Origin: Cladopsammia gracilis | Taxonomy: Eukaryota; Cnidaria; Anthozoa; Scleractinia; Dendrophylliidae | Direction: 5' to 3' | DNA length: 64,000 bases | NCBI GenBank assembly: GCA_022457155.1 | Contig: JAJGOT010000049.1 | Coordinates: 2,133,501-2,197,500, forward strand | Shown here: positions 18,416 to 27,066 of the stretch, in pieces | How the letters are laid out: each line of letters begins with the position of its first letter | Numbering within the stretch: the stretch's first letter is position 1 | Program-made: the position numbers and the translations under genes | Notes under the pieces: model-generated | Told to the model about the DNA's origin: nothing | The model's input: only the letters and a program-made list of their open reading frames with translations | Database searches by the model: none

Positions 18416-19665
18416 TTAGTACTGAACCGCCTGCAGCTGTCTGTCCATGATGTTCATCTGTGAGTCGCTGATGGTGTAGATGTGGCAGTGCACGTTTCCC
18501 GAGCCGGAGGTTGCCCTTTCGAGCTCAAGATGTACGCCGTCCTTTGTGTTGACGAGGCGTTGGCCGTTGCCATGTAGGGTTGTATCAGCCATTGATCTAA
18601 GGTCGATAAGGAGGCCGAACTTGTTGCCAGTGAGATATTTTGTTAGATTCATGTTGGGCCTGCCATCACCCCTCTTTTTGAAGAGGCGACTGACTTCCCT
18701 CCACATGTCGGTCCCGTTGATGCCTTCATTGTAAATCCTGTTGGGGGAGCCGTTTATAGTGACATTAACTTTGGTTATGTCTGGGTTGAAGTATTTTTCT
18801 GAGTCCCTGGCTCCTGCCGTGTAGGGTTCGATGAATAGCAGAAGGATGGCTTTCAGTGACCTGCGCTGCGGGTTCACCCTGAGATTCAGCCGAGCGTCTG
18901 AACCCTTCGAGAAGGGGACCACTTCCTCTCGCATGATATGGTCGTAGGCAAACTCTTTTCCGCTAGAGTATACACTTGCTGCCTCGTCAGCCAGCTGCTT
19001 ACTTCGGATTGTCTCGTACTCAAGCTGGATATTTGTCAACTTGTAGACAAGCTTGCTTGTATCGAACCCCTGACAACTTGAGAAGCCTGGGCGAGCGTTA
19101 TCGCGAATGTCAAATCGTTGTAGAGTGCCTGTGGGTACATGACGCCGTGGTCTGTTATAATCTGGTGGTCAAGGTTGATGCGGTATTTGTTTTTGTAAAT
19201 GGTCTCCAGCTTGTTTTCCGCATCCACGCCAGAGGTCTTCTTGTCGCCGGCACTAGAGCGAATCTTGCTCAAGTCTACACTCTGGATGCCCTCGGGGAGC
19301 ATGTTGTCTCTCTTGTCAACAGAAAGGAAAAGGTCCTCAAAGATTTTGTAAATATCGTACCCAACGGTGTCCTGGACAGTGGTGGCGGCAAACTTCACAA
19401 CAAGCCTGTCAACTAGTGCTCTGGAGACATTTTGTACAAGATAGTTGTTTGCGTGGCCGCCGGCAAGGTCGATGTTAAAGAGCAAGGCAAGCGAGCCCGA
19501 CACGATAACCTCATGTTCGTTGAGCTTGGGCACCGTAACGTACAGGGTCTCGCCGGGATTGGCTGAAGTGCGTTCAAAGGTGATGCGCTTTACGGTGCGC
19601 TCTGCTTTCATTGCACCAAGAGTCTTCTCTGCGTTCGTTGGGAGGAGGTTTGGTTGCACGGCCAT
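18416..19665 (-). pseudogene. Major capsid protein candidate (double jelly-roll type), one frameshift
   Basis: Two minus-strand frames abut: 19036-19665 (from the ATG before AVQPNLLPT) and 18416 up to about 19070. The second frame has no ATG near its start but reads upstream through FDTSKLVYKLTNIQLEYE, so the two are halves of one protein of about 417 aa. A one-base loss near 19063-19068 separates them. Position beside the ATPase, length and beta-rich composition fit the conserved Polinton capsid protein (formerly PY); I recall close relatives in other cnidarian copies. The fold cannot be proven from sequence by eye. The upstream Met-Met-Tyr stretch encoded by the TATA region is not part of the protein. 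Confidence 0.65.
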
Positions 19666-19705
19666 AGCCAGAGTATATATATATAAATTTATATTTATAT
19701 ACATC
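19666..19705. promoter_or_regulatory. Bidirectional TATA-rich promoter between capsid and coiled-coil genes
   Basis: The forty bases between the two divergent ATGs are almost only A and T and contain two TATATATATA-like blocks, one near each start. It must serve both directions. Confidence 0.55.
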
Positions 19706-21100
19706 ATGGCAGAAGGTGGATATGACTATGATCCAACTGGCGAGAACGAAAATACCGGGCTTGACTGGGACATAGACCACGATGACGATGACGAAGAAGA
19801 AGTTGACACAACAACCCCCTTTCAACCGGGCGGCACATCCACCCCATATCATGGCGGTGAACAACATGAAATGCACACAATGCCTCGCGAACAGAGCGGC
19901 TTAGATGACACCGACCCTCTGCTTGCGGGTGATGACTTAAGCCAGCGACTTCAACGAACAAGACAAGCTTCGCCTTGGGCAGACCTCACAGACATGTACC
20001 CAAATGCGAATAAAGACGCTATCGAAACATTTTACGAAAAAGATAAAAAAGGAAACCCAAGGCTGTACGTTAAAATGGTTGGCAGTAGAAAAAAGGCATA
20101 TCCTGTGTTTACAAAAAACGCTGTAACATGCCAACTAAGGGAAAACCCGCAGCTTTCACAAGAAATCAAAAGTTATCTCGGAAAGTCAATGTTTGATCAG
20201 ATGAAAGACTATCAGGCAGAACAAAAACAAAAACAACAAGAACTGCAAGCAAAACAAAATCAAAAACAACAAATGGAAAAAACGATCGCAGATAGAGACA
20301 AGGTTCGGCAAGACATGGACGAACTTAGAAATCAAATAAAACAGACCGATGACCAGATTCAGGAGCTTGAAAACCAGCATGGGACACTGAATGAAGAAGA
20401 AATACAAAGGCTGAAAGATGAAAAGAAAAAGCTTGAATCTGAGCATCAAAATAAAAGAAAACAACTGCTACAGTTTCAGAAAACAGCAAAACAAGCAGAA
20501 AAATTACAAGAAGACATCAATAAACTCACGGCCGACAATAATAACATAAACAGTAACATAAATGAACTTAGTGCAAAAATAGACGCAAAAAAGCCGCTTG
20601 ATGAACTAAAACAACAAAAAGAAGAACTTGAACAACTAAACGCTGAAGACAGACGCGTGATAGAGGATGAGAACACTTCTCCCTCTGACAGAGAAGCTGC
20701 AGAAGCCCGAGTTGCAGAACGTGGCGAAGAGCTGGCAAGAGTCAATACAGAAATCGAGGAGAGAGAAAGGGGCATGCCTTTGAGAGAACGGGTCAAAGAG
20801 ATATTCAAGAAATATGGCTGGACCCTTCAAGCAGTTGTTCTGGCTGCAGGTCTAGTCATAGGCGCTGTGACGATTGCTGCAATGAATGGTTTAAAGGCCG
20901 GCACCAAGGCTATTGGCAATGGGCTTAAAGAAATAGGAAATAAGGTTGCCTCCATTCTGCCAGGCTTGATCGGCTCGATCGTGAGCTTTATCTTCAAAAC
21001 AGCCGGCCAGGTTATCTCCTTCCTTGGCGAGCACGCCTGGCTGCTGATCCTTGCCGTTGTAGGCTTTATGATTGAAAGGATCACCAAGCGCAGGAGATAA
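19706..21100 (+). CDS. Polinton coiled-coil protein with C-terminal membrane segments (464 aa)
   Basis: The protein starts MAEGGYDYDP. It has an acidic run (DHDDDDEEE, residues 25-33), a compact conserved region (about 90-160), a long Gln/Lys/Glu-rich coiled coil (about 165-360), and hydrophobic C-terminal segments at about 375-395 and 415-458 ending in a basic tail (ITKRRR). The open frame extends 87 codons upstream into the divergent capsid gene; the TATA-rich promoter shows the ATG at 19706 is the real start. It ends exactly where the opposite-strand ~600-aa gene ends. Relatives occur in other Polintons as I recall. The role is unknown; a membrane-active or tail-like virion part is possible. 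Confidence 0.75.
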   Translation: MAEGGYDYDPTGENENTGLDWDIDHDDDDEEEVDTTTPFQPGGTSTPYHGGEQHEMHTMPREQSGLDDTDPLLAGDDLSQRLQRTRQASPWADLTDMYPNANKDAIETFYEKDKKGNPRLYVKMVGSRKKAYPVFTKNAVTCQLRENPQLSQEIKSYLGKSMFDQMKDYQAEQKQKQQELQAKQNQKQQMEKTIADRDKVRQDMDELRNQIKQTDDQIQELENQHGTLNEEEIQRLKDEKKKLESEHQNKRKQLLQFQKTAKQAEKLQEDINKLTADNNNINSNINELSAKIDAKKPLDELKQQKEELEQLNAEDRRVIEDENTSPSDREAAEARVAERGEELARVNTEIEERERGMPLRERVKEIFKKYGWTLQAVVLAAGLVIGAVTIAAMNGLKAGTKAIGNGLKEIGNKVASILPGLIGSIVSFIFKTAGQVISFLGEHAWLLILAVVGFMIERITKRRR

Positions 21101-22910
21101 TTATCTCATCCAGGCAAGAAAACCTGCTAAAGCAAGCGCACCCACACCAATGAGCGCCTTGTTTACATGATGCGGCTCTATCTTCTTCGTCTCTTGCGTT
21201 GGTTCTGGTGTGGGGCCTGGTTGTGGTGTGGGTGTGACCTTTGGTTTTGGCGCTGTGCCCTGTGCCTGTGTCGCCTGTTTGTGAATCGGGTTCGATGGGT
21301 GGCTGTTTGGTGGATTAATCTTTGTCGGCCCTCCGTCCATGGTGCGAAGGGAGGCTTTTTTTGTGGCAAGATTGACATCATTGTTAACACCAAGCTTCAT
21401 CCCTTGCGTTGCCTGCATAAGATTGTTATTGTACCCCACCACGCTCTCTGTGTTGATAACCATGCGTGACGGCATCAGCCAGCTCCCAGGGGCAACTACA
21501 AAGTTTAGCCACACTTTCGTTGCTTGAATGGCCTGCTGATAATGCTGTACGCTCTTAGATACGTCGTTCAGTCTTATGGCGTCCTCTAAGAGTGTGAGGA
21601 ATACTCTGCGTTTCGAATGCTCGGCCTCCACTCCCAAGAATGCTGCTGCGAGTGTTTGCTTGTGCACCCAAAATGCAATACACAAAGGCCTCGATTGACT
21701 GATTTATACGAGCGAGCCCTGGCTGTGTTAACCCTTGTGCGTAATTCGGTACAAAGTGTTCAAACTGACTAACCGCGCCTTGGTCGTTACGAACGAAGTA
21801 TATGCCGTTTGCGCGATAGTTTGGGTCTTTTCTGTCTGTGACGCGCTCGTCATCAAACAGGGCTAGATCGGGATCAGGATAGTTGTAATCAGTAGAACTG
21901 GGCCCATCATATGCGACCCAAATGTACACATTGCCAAGACCGTGGTTTTTGCCGTATGTGAAACGGAAGTCAGAACTGGGGTTTACACCGAACTCTTGGC
22001 AAATCCTCTTGTATGCGTCGATGTTGAACTTGTTGTCTTTCTGGTTGAATGTGGGGTCGTCTGGCAAAGCACTCACGCTCTGTTCCCTACCCAGCTTGTA
22101 GAGTATTCGTCTTGTTGTGAAATAGACGTGAAACCTGTAAAATGACCGTAGCTGCGGGGTTAGGGAGAGAGTCGAGTTCTTATCAAACAGAAGGTCACGC
22201 GAGATCCCGCAGCCAGTTGTTGCACACCACAGGGCGAAGTTCAGTTGTTGTGGCCAGAAACTCATATGCGGACCGCCGAGCCACTTCTTCCCATATTTCG
22301 CGGTTGTGAACGTAATCTGCGTGTCTCTGAAAATGTTTCTGTATTTCGTTGTGAAATAATCAGTTGGCGTGACATAGATCTTTTGCGCTTCGTCGTTCAA
22401 GACAGAGCCAATCATCATGTCTTTACCGATTGAGGTGGAGAATTCAACAGCAGGGATTGGTTTTTGTGTGTTTCGGTTTAACGTCAACTGATAAGGGAAA
22501 CCGCCAATATACTCTAAGCCAAGGGCGTCTTTCATGGCTTGTGTCCAATTCTTGTGCGGTATGTCTGAAGGCATAGCCCAGGAGCCTTGCCCCTCTGGGA
22601 AAAGCACTACTGCTGAGGCTTTGTGCTTTTCGTCGAAAGAAACTTCTGTTGTAAATCTTGACATATCAGCGTGCGGGAAACGCCTTTTGAAGTCTGAGAT
22701 TGCCTTCGCTTTGGCGGCTGTAGAGAGTTTTTCAGCCTCCGGAGAACTCATCCAAGCAAGTTGCGGGTTTACTGCGGGTTGTTTTTTGCTAATATACCTG
22801 CTCTGTTGGGGATAGAGGGGATTTTGGGGACGAGGAAAAAACGGGGGTGGGGGTCCGTAATCGTGACCGCCAATGTTCAGACCGAGATTTGAACCGCGTC
22901 TGCCAAACAT
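21101..22910 (-). pseudogene. Conserved Polinton protein of about 600 aa, frameshifted
   Basis: The N-terminal frame runs from 22910 (MFGRRGSNLGLNIGG) to 21555, with a Pro-rich start, a core containing MSFWPQQLNFALWCATTGCG and YRFHVYFTTRRILYKLG, and then ARINQSIEAFVYCILGAQA. From about 21605-21610 the conserved sequence continues in the frame 21101-21685 (LLEDAIRLNDVSKSVQ onward), through a Pro/Thr-rich linker to a terminal membrane helix (ALIGVGALALAGFLAWMR). The original was thus one roughly 600-aa single-pass protein. It is conserved in cnidarian-type Polintons as I remember, possibly a virion protein (PX-like); the function is not established. The shift is not in a homopolymer. Confidence 0.65.
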
Positions 22911-22949
22911 GATTATATAAATATAATTTAAATATATATATATACAATC
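22911..22949. promoter_or_regulatory. Bidirectional TATA-rich promoter between the ~600-aa and penton genes
   Basis: ATTATATAAATATAATTT and ATATATATATATAC face the two divergent ATGs in a 39-bp gap. The design is the same as at 19666-19705. Confidence 0.55.
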
Positions 22950-23706
22950 ATGGTTATGCTAAGAATCTTCACACATTCGAACCCCCACACAATCTACTTC
23001 GATCACCCTCTTCCGAAGCCGAGTTTCATCCGGCTTATCGCTTTCTGGCTTTATAATTCGTGGTATAATTTGAAAGAAGACGCAACAATAACATGGTATA
23101 CAACTGGCGAACATAAGACTTGTCTCTTGTTCATTTTACAACGCGTGGCATAATTTGAAAGAAAATGCAACTATTTCAACAACAATAAATGGCTCCAATG
23201 GATCAACTCCAACCGTGACATTACCTCAAGGGCATTACACCATTGATAGTCTAGCGAAGGAATTTAACGACTTAGCCACCGAACATAGAATAAAATTACA
23301 ATTATCAACTACTATAAATACACCAGTCGGCTCGATGGTCATTCACAATGGAAGTAAAGTAAAGTTTAGTGACAATCTGGCAAATTTACTTGGCACAAGA
23401 TCTGTATTGTTTCTAGTAACATACGTCAAAGGATTAACATCACCAAGCACTTACTTTATCCACTGCGATCTGGTTGATAAAGAACAGAACCTGTTCAACG
23501 GTAAGCCTTCGACTGTCTTGGCTAAATTTGATCTTCGAGGTGAGCCATATGAGAAAGTTTTCTATGAATCAACACAGCAGAACATCTTGCGTGACGTCTC
23601 GTCTGGCGATTATGTAAACAGCGTAACACTGTCTGTAAGGGATGAACACAATGCCCTTTTTGACTTCAATAACATGCCCCTTGAATTTGAACTTGAGATC
23701 AATTAA
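22950..23706 (+). pseudogene. Minor capsid (penton) candidate, single jelly-roll type, N-terminus out of frame
   Basis: The main frame (23155-23706, open upstream to about 23118) has TLPQGHYTIDSLAKEF, STYFIHCDLVDKEQ and a closing FDFNNMPLEFELEIN, the pattern I associate with Polinton penton proteins. The natural N-terminus (MLRIFTHSNPHTIYFDHP) is in the frame starting at 22950 or 22956, directly after the TATATATATATAC motif. A diverged duplicate lies between: a block at about 23050-23094 recurs at 23135-23179, 85 bp later (LYNSWYNLKEDATI versus FYNAWHNLKENATI). Because 85 is not a multiple of three, the duplication breaks the frame. Confidence 0.65.
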
Positions 23707-23708
23707 AA

Positions 23709-23720
23709 AATATATATATA
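23709..23720 (+). promoter_or_regulatory. TATATATATA motif before the 226-aa gene
   Basis: AAAATATATATATACAAACG links the penton stop (23704-23706) to the ATG at 23727, the whole gap being 20 bp. Confidence 0.5.
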
Positions 23721-23726
23721 CAAACG

Positions 23727-24407
23727 ATGAGCTCGGCTAATGTGTTGCCATCAGCTCCTGAATACAGCGAGACTCCATCGCTTTACCCAGACTTATCCAA
23801 CTTATCCAACGGTGAAGACTTCAGACTCAAAAAAATTTCTGACTTGCAAAAGGAGCTTGAGTCGGAGGCTAATCATTACAGGCAAGTTGCTAAGAAATAC
23901 AAGCGAACACATACAATTGTTCACGGAACCGCAGTAAGTTTTGGTTTCATTTCTACAGGCTTGTCTACAGCCACAATCGCCACAGCTCTGACCGGAGCCG
24001 GGCTCATAGCCAGCCCCGTTATTGCCGGCGTGGCAGCTATGACAGGTTTTTCAGCGGCCAGCCTCACTATGCTTAACAGGCGGTTCGAGAAAAAGATCAG
24101 GAAACACGAAAAAATATACACACTCGCCCTTGCTAAACGAAACTCTGTCTTTGAGCTAGTTTCAAAAGCTCTAACTGACAAGAGAATCAGTGATTCAGAG
24201 TTCGAAATAATCCTCCGTGAAGTTGAGAGCTATTATGAACTTAAGAACGAAATACGCTCTGGTGAAGCAAAGGCCGCCAACAAAGTAAACAAGCAAACTC
24301 CAGATCTTGAAAAACTTAGAGGCGAGCTTCGCAAAGAAGTCAAAGCAGAATTTCAAAAAAAACTCAATCGTCTTGCCGCAGTTTCCAAGTCAGATTTAAA
24401 AGAGTAA
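23727..24407 (+). CDS. Polinton coiled-coil membrane protein (226 aa)
   Basis: The N-terminus is Ser/Pro-rich, then a helical charged segment covers about 30-62. A long Ala/Gly/Thr-rich hydrophobic region spans 66-116 (about two membrane passes). A second helical, charged half follows (118-226, KKIRKHEK, LRKEVKAEF). It follows the penton candidate in the same direction by 20 bp and may be co-expressed. The layout is similar to the 464-aa protein at 19706. Function unknown; intact. Confidence 0.7.
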   Translation: MSSANVLPSAPEYSETPSLYPDLSNLSNGEDFRLKKISDLQKELESEANHYRQVAKKYKRTHTIVHGTAVSFGFISTGLSTATIATALTGAGLIASPVIAGVAAMTGFSAASLTMLNRRFEKKIRKHEKIYTLALAKRNSVFELVSKALTDKRISDSEFEIILREVESYYELKNEIRSGEAKAANKVNKQTPDLEKLRGELRKEVKAEFQKKLNRLAAVSKSDLKE

Positions 24408-24999
24408 ATTCGGGTTTCTCGCTTTATCTAACAAAAGAACATAATTGTGTGACAAAGCGTGACACATGACGTGACATTGTGCGTGACTGTCACGCGTGAC
24501 ATTGCGTGACACATAACGAAAAGGGACAAAACCCTAGTCAGGGGGTGCTCTGGTGGCTGTTTCGTTTTTGCCTAGCCTAGGCTAGGACTTAACTCCGGAC
24601 AAGGGAGTTGTCATTTTCCCATTTAGCCTCTGGGAGCGAGGTCGAGTTCTCCTAGGAGATCTCTGTTCGAGCACCCCCCTGTATCAGTTGGGCCGGGGCT
24701 GGTTCACCAGGGGGTCACTAACTGACGCAGCAACCCCACTACCCCTGGTCTGACATCGCATTAGCCGTAAGCAGGATTCAGTGGGGGCCAGCCACACCCC
24801 CCTGAGCTATACCGAATTACAGACTTAATATAATATATGGTGCGAAAAGGTCTTTTATATTCGAGCGAATTGCCGTGCTTTCACATGTGGTAACTCATAA
24901 AGAACTACACATGCGCAAATTTCTAAATATGGTCTTTACATAATGGATACCGGAAGTCACGAGATCAACAAATTGAAAAAACAATTATAATGTTTAAGC
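24408..24999. other. Non-coding region inside the Polinton with GTGAC repeats and a possible hairpin
   Basis: No frame of interest is open here. At 24446-24512 the word GTGAC recurs in (A)CGTGACATT-type copies on both strands. At about 24538 CAGGGGGTGCTC can pair with GAGCACCCCCCTG at about 24670, closing a loop of about 120 nt that contains the palindrome CCTAGCCTAGGCTAGG. More G- and C-runs follow to 24810. It is the largest gene-free interval in an otherwise packed element, so an origin, packaging site or structured RNA is possible, but none is shown. Confidence 0.45.
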
Positions 25000-25629
25000 A
25001 TGACTGACTTCACCGCACGGCTCAATGAACTTGACAAAGATCACAAATTTGCCATCCTTCGCTCGCTATACGGCGGCGATTATAGGAAAGAAATACACCG
25101 CTTGCGCCTGCCAGAAAAACTTTGTCATATCTACGAAGATATGGGGTTGGCAGAGATGGGGAAACAATATCTACAAGAACATTATAACGACTTGCAGCGT
25201 GAACGTTGGGCCCGAAGATTTCTGTCTTGTTATTCTTGCGGCGGCTCATTTTTGCGATCAAGCGATTCTTGTGAACTTTATTGCAAAAAATGCGGTCGTA
25301 TGGAAGTGCTAGAGGATTATGCTCCGGCATATACGGATCAAAACATTTTTTACAAACCAAGACAAAGGCAGTCGGCGCGGTGTTATGCGTTTGGGTACGC
25401 TTTGACACGGATTAACAAGAAGCTTGAATTGAACAAGAAGCTTGAATTGACTATCGACCAAATTAATAACATTAAACGTATCTTCAAACTTATAGAAGCT
25501 CAGCTTCCGAGAATCTCTTATACGTTTGTGATCTACAAAATCTTGGACATTACAACGCCGCTTGAAGCCCCGGCAACGAGCGATTGTAAATTGCCTGAGA
25601 CAACAGATGTCAAACAATATGATAATTAA
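25000..25629 (+). CDS. Zinc-ribbon protein, VLTF3-like transcription factor candidate (209 aa)
   Basis: A helical N-terminal part (1-70) precedes a four-cysteine ribbon: C77-x2-C80 and C95-x2-C98-G. An aromatic and basic segment follows (YAPAYTDQNIFYKPRQRQSA), then helical sequence. Ribbon followed by a Tyr-rich, basic region is the layout of poxvirus-type late transcription factor 3 homologues in large DNA viruses. An 18-bp tandem duplication (NKKLEL twice) lies at about 25413-25448. Unlike most neighbours, its ATG is not preceded by a TATATA block, so it may be in another expression class. The VLTF3 assignment is inference; TFIIB/TFIIS-like ribbons are alternatives. Confidence 0.5.
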   Translation: MTDFTARLNELDKDHKFAILRSLYGGDYRKEIHRLRLPEKLCHIYEDMGLAEMGKQYLQEHYNDLQRERWARRFLSCYSCGGSFLRSSDSCELYCKKCGRMEVLEDYAPAYTDQNIFYKPRQRQSARCYAFGYALTRINKKLELNKKLELTIDQINNIKRIFKLIEAQLPRISYTFVIYKILDITTPLEAPATSDCKLPETTDVKQYDN

Positions 25630-25655
25630 AAACGAACATTTATGGGACAATGCTT

Positions 25656-26780
25656 TCAAAGATCTGGAGTAAAAGTTGCCGCTTTCTCAATAAGAAAGGC
25701 TTCTAACATGGCACTGTCATCGCCGATGTTGTCTTCAAAAGTTTCACCAGGTAAGAGTTGTTTTTGGTTTGATAAATTTTCATGTATTTTTCTGCGAAGC
25801 CTTGCCAAGTTCTCGTCAAATCGTTCGACCTTCGGTTGAATACTGTTCAAAAAGCCCTCGTGCTTGACAATTTGAAGCTCTGTGACATTCAACAATTTCC
25901 ATGCAAACAAAGCAACCGGCTTCGGCCCCTCATCTGGAGCAAGGAAAGCCTTTTTCATTCTGATGTAACGCAAAAACTCTTCATCTACGTATTCTTTGCT
26001 GAACGACATTCTGACCGCACCGTAAGAACACCATAGGTCTTTCTCGGCTATTGAAGCCATTATTTGCTCAAATGTCTGAGTTTGTTTAAGAGCGCCAATG
26101 TCAATAATTTCAGTTTGCTTGTGTGTTAACTTTTGTTTTGAAAACAAATAACAGATGCCCCAAGCGAGAGCTGTGTGACATTTTGTCTGGTAAATATTTC
26201 CGCCGTTTAAAAGATTATTATGATTCGAACTTGGCTCTATCTGTTGTAGAGAACACATTCTGAAGTAAGAATCAACGAAAAGGCCTTTGTTGACCATTTC
26301 CCCACTAAACACAAGGCCAGTTTGTAGCTGGGTTGTATAATAGCTAGGCACTCGAGATATAGCTATTTTCCGCTTGAAAGGACATTTGAACTCCAAAAGA
26401 ATTAAAATATTATCTTTGTCTGAATAATAACCGTCAGGACTGCATATGACTTTTCGATATAATGGGTGATCTGTTGCCAGATTGAGGGATATAGAATGGG
26501 CAAAAACTCTAGCAGAGTGCTTCTGCTCAAAATATTTACGGGCAAGCGGTTCGAACAGATTGCCCCAGGTACAGGCCGTATTGTTGTGCATGTCGGATGG
26601 CTGTAATTTCTTTAAGAGCAAGCTCTTTGGTGTTTCAAATGGCGAAACTCCGGTCAAGGCTGCAATTTCGGATGCCCCAAGAGTATTTTGTCGATAGCTC
26701 ACCCAGTCGGCGCTCTTTTGTTTCAGACCAGTGTTCCTCGATTTGAGAAAGTTCAAGAACACTTGTGTTGTCGTCATCAT
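25656..26780 (-). CDS. YqaJ/lambda-exonuclease-like nuclease (PD-(D/E)XK), 374 aa
   Basis: Recognisable blocks are LGASEIAALTGVSPF (residues 34-48), TWGNLFEPLARKYFE (71-85), CSPDGYY (D116), LLEFKCPF (E130-x-K132) and YYTTQLQTGL (Q151/Q153). Together these form the Asp ... Glu-x-Lys ... Gln active site of the YqaJ viral recombinase family, related to phage lambda exonuclease and baculovirus alkaline nuclease. Such enzymes resect DNA ends for single-strand annealing or process replication intermediates. The frame is intact. It runs tail-to-tail with the zinc-ribbon gene with a 26-bp gap. GTATATCA sits directly before the ATG. Confidence 0.75.
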   Translation of the reverse strand: MMTTTQVFLNFLKSRNTGLKQKSADWVSYRQNTLGASEIAALTGVSPFETPKSLLLKKLQPSDMHNNTACTWGNLFEPLARKYFEQKHSARVFAHSISLNLATDHPLYRKVICSPDGYYSDKDNILILLEFKCPFKRKIAISRVPSYYTTQLQTGLVFSGEMVNKGLFVDSYFRMCSLQQIEPSSNHNNLLNGGNIYQTKCHTALAWGICYLFSKQKLTHKQTEIIDIGALKQTQTFEQIMASIAEKDLWCSYGAVRMSFSKEYVDEEFLRYIRMKKAFLAPDEGPKPVALFAWKLLNVTELQIVKHEGFLNSIQPKVERFDENLARLRRKIHENLSNQKQLLPGETFEDNIGDDSAMLEAFLIEKAATFTPDL

Positions 26781-26805
26781 TGATATACGAAGGGAAAGTG
26801 TTTTT

Positions 26806-27051
26806 TCAATTGGTAATACGTAGCAGCGACGTATCCGATGGATAATGTTGTTTTAAAAGTTCAAGAAGGGCACACTGTTCTAATGCTAATTCTTCTAAGA
26901 ACTGATTTGTATATTGATCTGCATGATGAACAGATTCAAAAGGTTCTTCTGTTAATGGCACTCTTGGGCCGCCAGTCCTCCATATATAAACTCGATGGTT
27001 TCTTTGAACTTTGTTCTGCTTCATAAGACTTTTTTTCCCACGACCCATCAT
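26806..27051 (-). CDS. Small basic Polinton protein at the right end (81 aa)
   Basis: The basic N-terminus (MMGRGKKSLMKQNKVQRNHR) precedes a more acidic helical C-terminal half. It is the outermost right-hand gene; its ATG is 15 bp from the terminal repeat and is preceded by CCCTGTATATAC, almost the same sequence as before PolB. No family is recognised; a DNA-binding or terminal role is speculation. Confidence 0.5.
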   Translation of the reverse strand: MMGRGKKSLMKQNKVQRNHRVYIWRTGGPRVPLTEEPFESVHHADQYTNQFLEELALEQCALLELLKQHYPSDTSLLRITN

Positions 27052-27052
27052 G

Positions 27053-27058
27053 TATATA
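27053..27058 (-). promoter_or_regulatory. TATATA motif before the 81-aa gene
   Basis: It is mirror-related to the PolB motif at the other end of the element, which gives both terminal genes matching leaders. Confidence 0.5.
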
Positions 27059-27066
27059 CAGGGATG

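Noticed and set aside
19445..19705. Upstream extension of the 464-aa frame
   Set aside because: It overlaps the divergent capsid gene and the TATA-rich promoter; the ATG at 19706 follows the promoter motif.
20186..20464. Phe/Leu-rich minus-strand protein
   Set aside because: Antisense of the Gln/Lys-rich coiled coil of the 464-aa gene.
24600..24720. tRNA in the Polinton gap (GTTCGAGC word)
   Set aside because: The T-arm stem and acceptor stem do not pair and no D-arm is found.
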